Source: Ruminococcus sp. UBA4240 (GTDB taxonomy: Bacteria; Bacillota; Clostridia; Oscillospirales; Ruminococcaceae). From it: DNA of 26,276 nt. A program made the position numbers and the translations under genes. The stretch is from positions 1 through 26,276 of the forward strand of contig DGXE01000012.1 of NCBI GenBank assembly GCA_002395525.1. The letters run 5' to 3'. The notes below the pieces were generated by a model, which saw nothing but the letters and a program-made list of their open reading frames with translations, was not told the DNA's origin and did not search any database. This document shows, piece after piece, positions 7,949 through 15,820 of this stretch; positions within the stretch are counted from its first letter, which is position 1, and every line of letters begins with the position of its first letter.

Positions 7949-8884
7949 ATGAAGAGATTCTTGAAGCTTGCGGGCAAGGCTGTGCTTTTCCTGCTCATAG
8001 TTGCCCTGGGCATATTTGCGGCAAGGGCGGTAAGCCTGCGCATATGGGAAAAGCCCCCGGATATCCTCATCACGGACGGGGGGGAACAGCCCTCCCCGCT
8101 GTGGGACGTGAGCGTCACCTACATTGACGTAGGTCAGGGGGATGCCGCTCTCATCATCACCCCGGACACACACATACTCATAGACAGCGGTGAGTACACC
8201 TGTGCGGACAAGGTGATACGCACCCTGGAGGAGCAGGGCGTAAAAAGCCTTGATATGGTGATAGTCTCCCACCAGCACACGGATCACATGGGAGCTATGG
8301 GGGAGGTGCTCTCCCGCTTTGACACGAAAATGATCATCATGCCGAAGGTGCCCGAAAGGCTCATACCCACAGGCACCTCCTACGAATATATGCTGGAGGC
8401 GGCAGAAAAGCAGGGGCTTTCCTTTACCATGGCATCCCCCTGCGTGTACCGTCTGGGGCAGGGCATGGGGGGAGACATCTCCCTGGAGATACTCTATCCC
8501 CACCCGGATGACGTATACGACGACCTGAACGACTACTCCGTTGTGGCAAGGCTTGTATACGGGGATGTGTCCTGGCTGTTCACCGGGGATCTGACCGCAA
8601 ACGGTGAAAAGGCGCTCCTTGACAGCGGTGCATACATAGACAGCACTGTGCTGAAGGTAGGGCATCACGGCTCCTCCGGCTCCTCCTCCACCACGTTTCT
8701 GGAGGCTGTGACCCCGGATGTGGCAGTCATAAGCGTAGGGGCGGACAACGGCTACGGCCACCCCGCCAATGACACGGTAGGCCGCCTGCACCGCTTTACA
8801 GACAACGTACTGCGCACTGACAGGGCGGGAGACATAACCCTTGCCTCAGACGGAAAATCCATAATGAAGAATGAAACGTTCTGA
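7949..8884 (+). CDS. Secreted or membrane-anchored ComEC/Rec2-like metallo-beta-lactamase-fold hydrolase
   Basis: This 311-residue protein starts with a basic stretch and one hydrophobic helix (residues 1-28), an anchor or signal peptide. The remainder is a metallo-beta-lactamase fold of the kind found at the C-terminus of the DNA-uptake protein ComEC: DVGQGDA, then the metal motif SHQHTDHMG (His108, His110, Asp112, His113), FTGDL (Asp214) and GHHGSSGSS (His239-His240). All metal ligands are present, so it should be an active hydrolase at the outer face of the membrane, possibly acting on phosphodiesters or nucleic acid. It lacks the ComEC channel domain. No ribosome binding site is visible before ATG 7949. 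The last residues lie inside a dispersed repeat (8876-8912), so the stop may come from that repeat. Confidence 0.86.
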   Translation: MKRFLKLAGKAVLFLLIVALGIFAARAVSLRIWEKPPDILITDGGEQPSPLWDVSVTYIDVGQGDAALIITPDTHILIDSGEYTCADKVIRTLEEQGVKSLDMVIVSHQHTDHMGAMGEVLSRFDTKMIIMPKVPERLIPTGTSYEYMLEAAEKQGLSFTMASPCVYRLGQGMGGDISLEILYPHPDDVYDDLNDYSVVARLVYGDVSWLFTGDLTANGEKALLDSGAYIDSTVLKVGHHGSSGSSSTTFLEAVTPDVAVISVGADNGYGHPANDTVGRLHRFTDNVLRTDRAGDITLASDGKSIMKNETF

Positions 8885-8912
8885 CGGAGATCGGGCGGCT
8901 GTGTTTCCTCTT
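8876..8912 (+). repeat. Dispersed intergenic repeat, copy A
   Basis: The segment starting ACGTTCTGACGGAGA, followed by GGGCGGCT and a TTTC/TCTCTTTG run, recurs at 12740-12776 with about 30 of 37 positions the same. This copy includes the stop codon of the upstream gene. A looser match (TTGGCGGCTTG) lies near 7894-7904. I do not recognise the element. Confidence 0.7.
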
Positions 8913-8998
8913 TGGCAGCATTGCTGACACAGCTAATAGTGAATAGGTTTTAAGCTGACTGGAAGCCGAGCGCAGCGGGCAAAGATAACGACAGGCAA

Positions 8999-9022
8999 TT
9001 CATTATACATTTCATTATACAT
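8999..9022 (+). repeat. Tandem TTCATTATACAT repeat before the MurR/RpiR gene
   Basis: The 12-mer TTCATTATACAT occurs twice end to end (8999-9010 and 9011-9022). A third copy is at 20083-20094, again a few bases before a start codon. The rest of the 8885-9046 gap shows nothing but the repeat at 8876-8912. Confidence 0.75.
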
Positions 9023-9046
9023 TCTACATATTGGGGGTCTTGAAGG

Positions 9047-9919
9047 ATGTCCGACAATCTTCTTGGGATAATAGAGGAAAAGCTGCCCGAAATGTCAAAG
9101 GGGCAGCGGCGAATAGCGGAGTTTATCACCGAGCACTATGACAAGGCGGCTTTTATGACCGCATCAAAGCTGGGCGCCATCACAGGGGTCAGCGAGTCCA
9201 CAGTGGTGCGCTTTGCGGCGGAGCTGGGGTTCAAGGGCTATCCGGAGATGCAGAAGGCGCTGAAGGGCTACACCTCCAACCGCATCACATCCGTGCAGCG
9301 CATGGATGTTGTGGCAGACAGCCTTGGGGGGGAGAATATCCTCCACCACAGCATGAACTTCGACATAGAGCAGATCCGCAAGACCCTTGAGGAGATAGAC
9401 AGCGAGGACTTTGACCGCACGGTGGCAGAGCTGGCAGAGGCCCGCAACGTCTATGTAATAGGGGCACGCTCTGCGGCAGTGCTTGCAAGGTTCATAGTGT
9501 TCTATCTGAACATTATGGTGCCCTCCTGCAAGATAATCCACACCACCAGTACAAGCGAGATGTTCGAGCAGATAATAAACATCGGCAGGGGGGATATCAT
9601 GATAGGTGTGTCCTTCCCCCGCTATTCAAAGCACACCGTAAAGGCCTTCCGCTTTGCCCACGAGAACGGGGCAAAGGTCATAGCCATAACCGACAGCAGG
9701 CAGTCCCCCCTTGCAAAGTATGCAGATCATCTCCTCCTTGCAAGGAGCGACATGGGCAGCTTTTCCGATTCCCTTGTAGCCCCCCTCTCCTTGATAAACG
9801 CCCTGATAACCGCAGTGGGCATGGCAAAGCAGGACTATGTCTCCCACAATCTGGAGCGCCTTGAGGAGATATGGGACAAGTACGAGGTGTTTGAAAAATC
9901 CGACGACCAGGACTACTGA
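9047..9919 (+). CDS. MurR/RpiR family transcriptional regulator
   Basis: This 290-residue protein has the two-domain layout of the RpiR family. An N-terminal helix-turn-helix (about residues 1-80) contains the signature ASKLGAITGVSESTVVRF. A C-terminal SIS sugar-phosphate isomerase-like domain (about 120-265) includes YVIGARSAAVLARF, IHTTSTSEMFEQ and IGVSFPRYSKHTVKA. Members repress or activate sugar and amino-sugar genes in response to a phosphosugar bound in the SIS domain. No sugar catabolic gene is adjacent, so its target is unknown. A GGGGG stretch lies about 10 bases before ATG 9047. It is followed after about 20 bases by a flavoprotein gene, with which it may share a transcript. Confidence 0.92.
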   Translation: MSDNLLGIIEEKLPEMSKGQRRIAEFITEHYDKAAFMTASKLGAITGVSESTVVRFAAELGFKGYPEMQKALKGYTSNRITSVQRMDVVADSLGGENILHHSMNFDIEQIRKTLEEIDSEDFDRTVAELAEARNVYVIGARSAAVLARFIVFYLNIMVPSCKIIHTTSTSEMFEQIINIGRGDIMIGVSFPRYSKHTVKAFRFAHENGAKVIAITDSRQSPLAKYADHLLLARSDMGSFSDSLVAPLSLINALITAVGMAKQDYVSHNLERLEEIWDKYEVFEKSDDQDY

Positions 9920-9940
9920 TGTCCTGTACACACCGTTACT

Positions 9941-11173
9941 ATGATATATGATGTTATAATAATAGGCGGCGGCGCCGCCGGCATGATGGCAGCGGGTACA
10001 GCAGGGGAAAAGGGGCTGTCTGTGCTGCTGCTGGAGAAAAACGGCAGGCTCGGCAGAAAGCTCGCCATTACGGGCAAGGGGCGCTGCAACGTGTGCAACA
10101 ACTGCACCCGTGAGGAGTTCTTCGACAATATCCCCACAAACCCCCGGTTTCTGTATTCGTCCTATTCCTCCTTTGACAAGGATGACACCATGTCATTCTT
10201 CGAGGGGCTGGGAGTGCCCCTGAAGACCGAGCGGGGGAACCGTGTCTTCCCGGTAAGCGACAAGGCGGCAGATATAGTGGCTGCCCTTGACCGCTTTGTG
10301 AGAAAGAACAAGGTGACGGTAAAGCAGGCGGCGGCACTGTCCGCAAAAAAAGAGGATGTGTTCACCGTTGCAACGGACAGGGGCACATTTCAGGGGAGAA
10401 TGCTCCTTATTGCCACGGGGGGCCGCTCCTACCCCGCCACAGGGAGCACCGGCGACGGATATGCCCTTGCAAAGGCATTCGGCCACAGCATAGTCACCCC
10501 CAAGCCCTCTCTTGTGCCCCTTGTCACAAAGGAAAAATGGCCTTCCGAATGTATGGGGCTGTCCCTTAAAAATGTCACACTCACTCTGATGCAGAGGGAC
10601 AAAGCTCTCTACTCGGAGCTGGGGGAGATGCTCTTCACCCATTTCGGGCTGTCAGGTCCCCTTGTCCTCTCCGCCTCCGGGCATATCCGTGACATATCAA
10701 AGCCCCACAGCATACACATCGACTTAAAGCCCGCACTGGATGCCAAAAAGCTGGATCTTCGCATACAGAGGGACTTTGAGGAGTACAAGAACAGAGAGAT
10801 CATCAACTCCCTTTCAAAGCTGCTGCCTGCAAAGCTGATACCTGTCATAGTAAGGCTGTCGGGGATACCCGCTGACAAGCGGGTCAACTCCGTCACCCGT
10901 GAGGAAAGGCTGCGCCTTGGCGCCCTCATCAAGGATGTGACACTGGATATTGCCGCCTTCCGCCCCATAGATGAAGCTATAATCACCTCCGGGGGGATTT
11001 TGACAAAGGAGATAGACCCTAAGACCATGGAGTCAAAGCTGGTAAAGGGGCTGTACTTTGCAGGCGAGATAATCGACACGGATGCCTACACAGGCGGCTT
11101 CAACCTGCAGATCGCCTGGTCCACCGCCTATGCAGCGGCATCTGCAATGACCCCTGACACCGAAAGCATATGA
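9941..11173 (+). CDS. FAD-dependent oxidoreductase, HI0933/BaiN-like family
   Basis: This 410-residue flavoprotein begins with a dinucleotide-binding motif, IIIGGGAAGMMAAG (about residues 6-19), and the family signature GRKLAITGKGRCNVCNN (about 41-57). The C-terminal end carries GLYFAGEIIDTDAYTGGFN and LQIAWSTAYAAA, which close the FAD site. The family is found across bacteria; one member, BaiN of Clostridium, is reported to act in bile-acid dehydroxylation, but the general function is unknown, so I give no gene symbol. No clear ribosome binding site precedes ATG 9941 (ATG 9947 or 9950 could also serve). Its last codons overlap the next gene by 4 bases (ATGA), which implies coupled translation. 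Confidence 0.92.
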   Translation: MIYDVIIIGGGAAGMMAAGTAGEKGLSVLLLEKNGRLGRKLAITGKGRCNVCNNCTREEFFDNIPTNPRFLYSSYSSFDKDDTMSFFEGLGVPLKTERGNRVFPVSDKAADIVAALDRFVRKNKVTVKQAAALSAKKEDVFTVATDRGTFQGRMLLIATGGRSYPATGSTGDGYALAKAFGHSIVTPKPSLVPLVTKEKWPSECMGLSLKNVTLTLMQRDKALYSELGEMLFTHFGLSGPLVLSASGHIRDISKPHSIHIDLKPALDAKKLDLRIQRDFEEYKNREIINSLSKLLPAKLIPVIVRLSGIPADKRVNSVTREERLRLGALIKDVTLDIAAFRPIDEAIITSGGILTKEIDPKTMESKLVKGLYFAGEIIDTDAYTGGFNLQIAWSTAYAAASAMTPDTESI

Positions 11174-12738
11174 TAATAATACAGAATATAACGGCTCCCC
11201 CCGGCACCACCGAGGCCGAGCTGTGCGAAAAGGCACTGAAAACAGCGGGACTTTCCCGAAGTGGTATCTCCTGCGGCCTGCATAAGATATCCCTTGATGC
11301 CCGGAAGAGAAATGACATACACTTAGTGGCATCCGTATGGGCACGCACAGACCCCGCCCTTGAAAGGAAGCTCTCCTCCCGGAAGGACATAGTCTATGCC
11401 GAGGAGACCCCCTTTGAAATACCCGCTGCGAAGAAAGGCCTGCGTGTCGTCATAGCGGGCTTCGGCCCTGCAGGGATGTTTGCGGCATATGTGCTTGCAA
11501 AGGCGGGGCTGCGCCCTGTTGTCCTTGAAAGAGGGGCGGCAATGGAAAAGCGCATCGCCTGTGTGGAGCGCTTTGCCGCCACAGGGCAGCTTGACCCCCG
11601 CTCCAACGTCCAGTTCGGGGAGGGGGGTGCCGGCACCTTCTCCGACGGCAAGCTCACCACCCGCATAAAGGATCCCCTGTGCCGCTTTGTGCTTGAGACC
11701 CTGGCTGCCCACGGCGCACCGGAGGAGATACTCACCCGTGCCAAGCCCCATGTGGGCACGGACAGGCTCAGGGGCGTGGTTAAGAGCATCCGAGAGGACA
11801 TATCCGCAATGGGCGGTGATATCCGCTTTGAGAGCACCCTTACGGACATATCCGTCGCAAACGGCGCAATAAGGGGCGTAAAGGTCAACGGAGAATACGA
11901 CATTCCCTGTGATGCCCTTATCCTTGCCACGGGACATTCCGCCCACGATACAGTGGATATGCTCCTGTCCCGGGGGGCGGATATAATACCCAAGCCCTTT
12001 TCCATCGGAGTTCGCATAGAGCACACCCGACAGCAGATAGACGAGAGCCTTTACGGAGAATACGCAGGTGATCCCCTTCTCCCTGCGGGGGAGTATCAGC
12101 TGAGCAACACCCGCACAGAGCGGGGGGTATACACCTTCTGTATGTGCCCCGGAGGAGTGGTGATGGCATCCCAGAGCGAGGATGGCAGCATCGTCACCAA
12201 CGGGTGCAGCGACTTTGCCCGAAACGGTGCCAATTCCAACTCCGCCGTGCTTGTGTCCGTCACGCCGAAGGACTATGACGGCACCCCCACCGGGGGCATA
12301 AGACTGGCACGGAGCATAGAGCAGGCGGCATACAAAGCAGGGGCGGGAATACACGCCCACTACGCTCCTGCCACCACAGTAGGCGGCTTGTTTGAGGGGA
12401 AAGGCACCCTTAAAGGCGCAACAGTTGTGCCCACCTATGCTCCGGGTGTATGTGAATGTCGGTTTGACGATATTTTCCCGCCCTATATCATAGACGGGCT
12501 GAAAACAGGCTTGTCTGACTTTGGCCGCAAGATGAAGGCATTCGGGGACATGGGGGCAGTCCTTACCGCCCCGGAGACCCGCAGCTCCTCCCCTGTGCGG
12601 ATACTCCGCACAGAAAACAGGGTTTCCGAAAAGATACAGGGTCTGTACCCATGCGGAGAGGGCGCAGGCTATGCGGGAGGCATAATGTCCGCTGCGGTCG
12701 ACGGGATAAACACCGCAAAGGCAGTGCTGATGAAATGA
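11170..12738 (+). CDS. FAD-dependent dehydrogenase, COG2509-type
   Basis: This 522-residue protein has an N-terminal alpha/beta region of about 95 residues typical of COG2509, then a Rossmann motif VVIAGFGPAGMFAAYVLA (about residues 94-111) and a second family motif GEGGAGTFSDGKLTTR (about 151-166). The C-terminus has YPCGEGAGYAGGIMSAAVDG, which completes the FAD site. Length fits the family. Substrate and reaction are not known. Translation begins inside the stop region of the preceding HI0933-type flavoprotein (4-base ATGA overlap), so the two flavoproteins are made together and may work on related substrates. The stop is followed at once by copy B of a dispersed repeat. Confidence 0.9.
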   Translation: MIIIQNITAPPGTTEAELCEKALKTAGLSRSGISCGLHKISLDARKRNDIHLVASVWARTDPALERKLSSRKDIVYAEETPFEIPAAKKGLRVVIAGFGPAGMFAAYVLAKAGLRPVVLERGAAMEKRIACVERFAATGQLDPRSNVQFGEGGAGTFSDGKLTTRIKDPLCRFVLETLAAHGAPEEILTRAKPHVGTDRLRGVVKSIREDISAMGGDIRFESTLTDISVANGAIRGVKVNGEYDIPCDALILATGHSAHDTVDMLLSRGADIIPKPFSIGVRIEHTRQQIDESLYGEYAGDPLLPAGEYQLSNTRTERGVYTFCMCPGGVVMASQSEDGSIVTNGCSDFARNGANSNSAVLVSVTPKDYDGTPTGGIRLARSIEQAAYKAGAGIHAHYAPATTVGGLFEGKGTLKGATVVPTYAPGVCECRFDDIFPPYIIDGLKTGLSDFGRKMKAFGDMGAVLTAPETRSSSPVRILRTENRVSEKIQGLYPCGEGAGYAGGIMSAAVDGINTAKAVLMK

Positions 12739-12739
12739 G

Positions 12740-12776
12740 ACGTTCTGACGGAGAATGGGCGGCTTGATTTTCTCTT
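12740..12776 (+). repeat. Dispersed intergenic repeat, copy B
   Basis: This is the second copy of the element at 8876-8912. ACGTTCTGACGGAGA is identical for 15 bases, followed by GGGCGGCT and a TCTCTTTG run. It starts one base after the stop codon of the flavoprotein gene, so both copies sit at gene ends. Confidence 0.7.
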
Positions 12777-12829
12777 TGTCCGCTGCGCTTTTATTCTCTG
12801 CCCAAACATCTGAAAGGAGTGTCGTTCAT

Positions 12830-13498
12830 TTGAGAGTGCTTATTGTCGAGGATGAAAAGAAACTGGCGGATGCGCTGGTACAGATATTCACTAAGGAAAA
12901 AATAACCGCCGATGCCTTCTACAACGGCGTGGACGGGCTTGACAACGCACTGACGGAGATATACGATGTCATACTCCTTGACGTGATGCTCCCCGAAATG
13001 GACGGCATCACAGTTCTCAAGGAGATACGCAAGGCGGGCATATCCACCCCTGTCATCATGCTCACCGCCCGTGATGCCCTTACCGACAAGGTAAAGGGGC
13101 TTGACTGCGGAGCCGATGACTATATCACAAAGCCCTTCGAGACCCCGGAGCTGCTGGCAAGGGTGCGTGCCCAGTCCCGCCGCTCCACATCCGGCATAGT
13201 TGCCTCCGATGAGCTCACCTGCGGGGATCTGCGCCTTGATACCGCCTCCTATGAGCTCAGCTGCGGCAGCGAGTCCATAAAGCTGGGGGTAAAGGAAATG
13301 GCTATCATGGAGCTGCTGATGAAGAATGCGGGCATGGTGGTCAGCAAGGAGAGCCTTATCACAAAGGTATGGGGCTATGATTCCGAGGCGGAGGACAACA
13401 ATGTGGAGGTCTACATCTCCTTCCTGCGGAAAAAGCTGGGCTTTATCCACTCGGAAACCGGCATCCGCACAGTGCGGGGCGCAGGCTACACTATATGA
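12830..13498 (+). CDS. OmpR/PhoB-family response regulator
   Basis: The 222-residue product starts at TTG 12830: AAAGGAG (12813-12819) lies 10 bases before it, and the receiver fold begins right at RVLIVEDE. The open frame continues upstream only through non-conserved sequence. The receiver domain (1-115) has the acidic pocket Glu7-Asp8, the phosphoacceptor Asp51 in LLDVMLPEMDG, Thr80 and Lys102 in KPFE. The winged-helix DNA-binding domain (about 125-222) ends with TVRGAGYTI, typical of OmpR types. It should bind DNA after phosphorylation by a sensor kinase. No kinase gene is present; the next gene is rplS in its own unit, so this is an orphan regulator here. Confidence 0.93.
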   Translation: MRVLIVEDEKKLADALVQIFTKEKITADAFYNGVDGLDNALTEIYDVILLDVMLPEMDGITVLKEIRKAGISTPVIMLTARDALTDKVKGLDCGADDYITKPFETPELLARVRAQSRRSTSGIVASDELTCGDLRLDTASYELSCGSESIKLGVKEMAIMELLMKNAGMVVSKESLITKVWGYDSEAEDNNVEVYISFLRKKLGFIHSETGIRTVRGAGYTI

Positions 13499-13504
13499 TC
13501 CCCA

Positions 13505-13563
13505 CGCCACAGGGTGTAGTGCATTTTCCACAAAGGGAACGGGTTCTTTTGCACATTGTGGCG
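13505..13563. other. Long imperfect inverted repeat after the response regulator
   Basis: CGCCACA (13505-13511) pairs with TGTGGCG (13557-13563), and GTGCA (13519-13523) with TGCAC (13550-13554), enclosing a 26-base loop. It lies between the regulator stop and the rplS promoter. It could stop or protect the regulator transcript, but no T-run follows, so its role is open. Confidence 0.45.
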
Positions 13564-13600
13564 CATTATTCACATAATTTGTAAAATCTCAAAAAAACAC

Positions 13601-13629
13601 TTGAAAATCATTTTGATATGTGCTAAAAT
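13601..13629 (+). promoter_or_regulatory. Promoter of the rplS-lepB-rbgA cluster
   Basis: TTGAAA (13601-13606), a 17-base spacer and TAAAAT (13624-13629) form a good sigma-A promoter. It leaves a leader of about 140 bases before the rplS start. Confidence 0.78.
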
Positions 13630-13636
13630 ATATTCT

Positions 13637-13777
13637 AATCGTTGACTTGCGGGACAGGTGTCCCCGGACGAAGCTGCCGGCAGTCTTTCGGCTCCGGCTA
13701 TGCAGGCAGTCCTCTGCTAAAGTATCTGCGTTCTTCATCTGCGCGATCGGCAAGAATGCCTTAATATGGAGGAATAT
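13637..13777 (+). promoter_or_regulatory. Structured rplS leader, possible L19 autoregulatory element
   Basis: The untranslated leader is GC-rich and has visible stems: GGGAC/GTCCC (13651-13655 with 13660-13664) and GCCGG/CCGGC (13676-13680 with 13694-13698). Bacillota often carry an L19 leader motif at this place, thought to let L19 limit its own synthesis. The position fits, but I could not match the motif base by base. The ribosome binding site GGAGG (13768-13772) is at its end. Confidence 0.42.
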
Positions 13778-14128
13778 ATGGATTCAAGAACAGCACTCAA
13801 GATGATAAGCGATCCCAGCCTGAAGGCTGAGGCACCCAAGTTCGATGTCGGTGATACCGTAAGGGTGCAGGTAAGGATCAAGGAAGGCGACAAGTACAGA
13901 CTGCAGGCCTTTGAGGGCACAGTCATCGCCAGAAGACACGGCGACATCCAGGAGACATTCACCGTAAGACGTGTAGCACACGGCACCGGTATTGAAAGGG
14001 TATTCCCCGTTCATTCTCCCGTGGTTGACAGCGTGACCGTCATCAGACACGGTAAGGTTAGAAGGAACAAGCTCTACTACCTGCGTGACAGAGTCGGCAA
14101 GGCTGCCAAGCTCAAGGAACAGCTGTAA
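13778..14128 (+). CDS. rplS: 50S ribosomal protein L19
   Basis: This 116-residue protein of the large ribosomal subunit lies at the 30S-50S interface. The L19 signatures are present: FDVGDTVRVQVRIKEG, FEGTVIARRHG, the segment ending GIERVFPVHSP, and a C-terminus with RRNKLYYLRDRVGKAAKLKE. I place the start at ATG 13778, because GGAGG (13768-13772) lies 5 bases upstream; the in-frame ATG at 13766 overlaps that ribosome binding site and would give an unusual four-residue extension. It has its own promoter and leader and is followed by lepB and rbgA, a common order in Bacillota. Confidence 0.97.
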   Translation: MDSRTALKMISDPSLKAEAPKFDVGDTVRVQVRIKEGDKYRLQAFEGTVIARRHGDIQETFTVRRVAHGTGIERVFPVHSPVVDSVTVIRHGKVRRNKLYYLRDRVGKAAKLKEQL

Positions 14129-14148
14129 GCCCATTTGGGTACGGGTAA

Positions 14149-14171
14149 CGGATGGGGTGCATCCCCATCCG
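14149..14171. other. Strong hairpin between rplS and lepB
   Basis: CGGATGGGG (14149-14157) and CCCCATCCG (14163-14171) form a perfect 9-bp stem with a 5-base loop. No T-run follows, so it is not a standard intrinsic terminator. It could partly stop transcription or set an mRNA end that lets rplS be made in excess over lepB. Confidence 0.6.
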
Positions 14172-14208
14172 CACCTACAAAACCTAACACACAAGGGGGT
14201 TTGTTTAT

Positions 14209-14811
14209 ATGGCAAAATATCAGATCGACTACGAAGCGCTTGATGTGGACGAAAACAAGAGATCGGGCATTCCCTATGCGGAGCTTATCGACGGAGCGGA
14301 GAGCCTTGTCTTCTGCCTTTTTGCGGTCATCATCGTGTTCACCTTCCTGCTAAGGCAGGTAACGGTTGACGGAGAGTCCATGATAAACACCCTTCAGGAC
14401 GGGGACAAGCTCATAGTCCACCATCTGTTCTACACTCCGGAAAGGGGCGACATCGTCATCGTTGACAGCTACGCCCTGGGCAAGCCCATTGTAAAGCGTG
14501 TTGTTGCAACAGGCGGCGACACCATTGACATTGACTTTGCCACAGGTGCTGTGACCGTAAACGGAGAGGTCATAGACGAGCCTTACATCAAGGATCTCAC
14601 CCTTATAGACGAGAGCCAGGTAGATGAAGAGACAGGGGAGAGATTCCCCTCCTACCCGCTGACAGTTCCCGACGGATGCTACTTTGTTATGGGCGACAAC
14701 AGGATGAATTCCCTTGACAGCCGCAGGATAGGCTGCGTTACCGACGAGGAGATCGCCGGCAAGGTGGTATTCAGGCTGTGGCCCGCAACGAGCATAGGCA
14801 AGGTAGAATAA
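14209..14811 (+). CDS. lepB: Signal peptidase I
   Basis: This 200-residue membrane serine protease cleaves signal peptides from exported proteins on the outer face of the membrane. A single N-terminal helix (about residues 30-48) leads to the catalytic Ser57 in GESM and the general base Lys96 in VKRVVA. The conserved box GDNRMNSLDSR follows (about 163-173), and the fold closes with KVVFRLWP. This is the short, one-anchor form usual in Bacillota. AAGGGGG lies about 10 bases before ATG 14209. The neighbours rplS and rbgA are the standard partners, and an intrinsic terminator follows. Confidence 0.96.
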   Translation: MAKYQIDYEALDVDENKRSGIPYAELIDGAESLVFCLFAVIIVFTFLLRQVTVDGESMINTLQDGDKLIVHHLFYTPERGDIVIVDSYALGKPIVKRVVATGGDTIDIDFATGAVTVNGEVIDEPYIKDLTLIDESQVDEETGERFPSYPLTVPDGCYFVMGDNRMNSLDSRRIGCVTDEEIAGKVVFRLWPATSIGKVE

Positions 14812-14824
14812 GCTAAAACAAAAT

Positions 14825-14857
14825 GCGGAAAAGTCCCGGCGGCTTTTCCGCTTTTTT
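14825..14857 (+). terminator. Intrinsic terminator after lepB
   Basis: GCGGAAAAG (14825-14833) and CTTTTCCGC (14843-14851) form a perfect 9-bp stem followed by six T residues. It ends the rplS-lepB transcript; rbgA begins 22 bases later, so readthrough or another promoter must feed it. Confidence 0.92.
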
Positions 14858-14878
14858 AAAACCGACAAAAGGAGTACC

Positions 14879-15784
14879 ATGAACGAGATACCTTCAATAC
14901 AATGGTTCCCCGGGCACATGACCAAGACCAAGCGGATGATACAGAAAAATCTGCCGCTGGTGGATGCAGTAGTGGAGATCATTGATGCCCGTGTGCCCCT
15001 TTCAAGCCGCAATCCCGACATAAGGGAGCTTATACAGGGCAAGCCCGAGATCATAGTGATGAACAAGTGCGACACTGCCGACCCTGCCGCAAATGACAGG
15101 TGGCTCTCATACTTTTCAAAGGACGGCGGGGCGCTTGCAGTGGACTGCCGCTCCGGCAAGGGCCTTGACAGATTTGATGACACTGTGCGAAGGGTGCTGT
15201 CCCCTCTTATAGAGAGGAATGAAGCAAGAGGCATGGGGGGGAGAGTGCTGCACCTTATGGTGGTGGGCATCCCCAATGTGGGGAAAAGCTCCTTTATCAA
15301 CCGCCTTGCCAAACGGAAAAAGGCAAAGGTGGAGGACAGGCCGGGTGTCACCCGTGACAAGCAGTGGGTGATGATCTCCGACGGCATAGAGCTGCTGGAT
15401 ATGCCCGGTGTCCTGTGGCCAAAGTTCGATGACATGGCTGTGGGGGAAAAGCTCGCCTTTACAGGGGCTGTCAAGGATGACGTGGTGGATACGGAGCTTC
15501 TTGCCTGCCGCCTGCTCATGCTGCTGAGGGACACCTACCCCCTGGGGCTGACAAATGCCTACGGCATAGACCTTTCCACCCCCGAGGAGGACGAGCGCAT
15601 GGCGGACGGAGAGCCGGGATGCCTTTCCGGCTATGAGCTGCTGTGCCGTGTGGGGGAGCGCCGCAGGATGCTCATCCGTGGCGGCGAGACCGACACGGAG
15701 CGTGCGGCGGCGTGTGTCCTTGACGAATTCCGCAGCGGCAAGCTGGGGCGAATAACCCTTGATACCGTGCCGACAGATACATGA
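14879..15784 (+). CDS. rbgA: Ribosome biogenesis GTPase RbgA (YlqF)
   Basis: This 301-residue GTPase helps late assembly of the 50S subunit. It shows the circularly permuted order of GTPase motifs that marks the family: G4 NKCD (about residues 61-64) comes before G1 GIPNVGKSS (about 129-137), then the PGVTRD switch and G3 DMPG. The N-terminal WFPGHMTK motif, ahead of the GTPase core, is also typical. Length is slightly above the Bacillus protein. An AAGGAG precedes ATG 14879. In many Bacillota rnhB follows; here an SGNH hydrolase gene does. Confidence 0.95.
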   Translation: MNEIPSIQWFPGHMTKTKRMIQKNLPLVDAVVEIIDARVPLSSRNPDIRELIQGKPEIIVMNKCDTADPAANDRWLSYFSKDGGALAVDCRSGKGLDRFDDTVRRVLSPLIERNEARGMGGRVLHLMVVGIPNVGKSSFINRLAKRKKAKVEDRPGVTRDKQWVMISDGIELLDMPGVLWPKFDDMAVGEKLAFTGAVKDDVVDTELLACRLLMLLRDTYPLGLTNAYGIDLSTPEEDERMADGEPGCLSGYELLCRVGERRRMLIRGGETDTERAAACVLDEFRSGKLGRITLDTVPTDT

Positions 15785-15820
15785 TCTTCAAACGAAACCC
15801 TATTATGAAAGGAGCCGACT

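Noticed and set aside
11323..12360. Minus-strand open frame of 345 codons
   Set aside because: It lies antisense to the COG2509 flavoprotein whose FAD motifs are intact, and has no start signals.
13766..13777. Upstream ATG for rplS
   Set aside because: This ATG overlaps the GGAGG that serves ATG 13778; the later start gives the normal L19 length.
14149..14171. Hairpin between rplS and lepB as an intrinsic terminator
   Set aside because: The stem is strong but no T-run follows, so I list it only as a hairpin.
14350..15534. Minus-strand open frame of 394 codons
   Set aside because: It covers lepB, a terminator and rbgA on the opposite strand, which cannot be one real gene given the conserved genes there.
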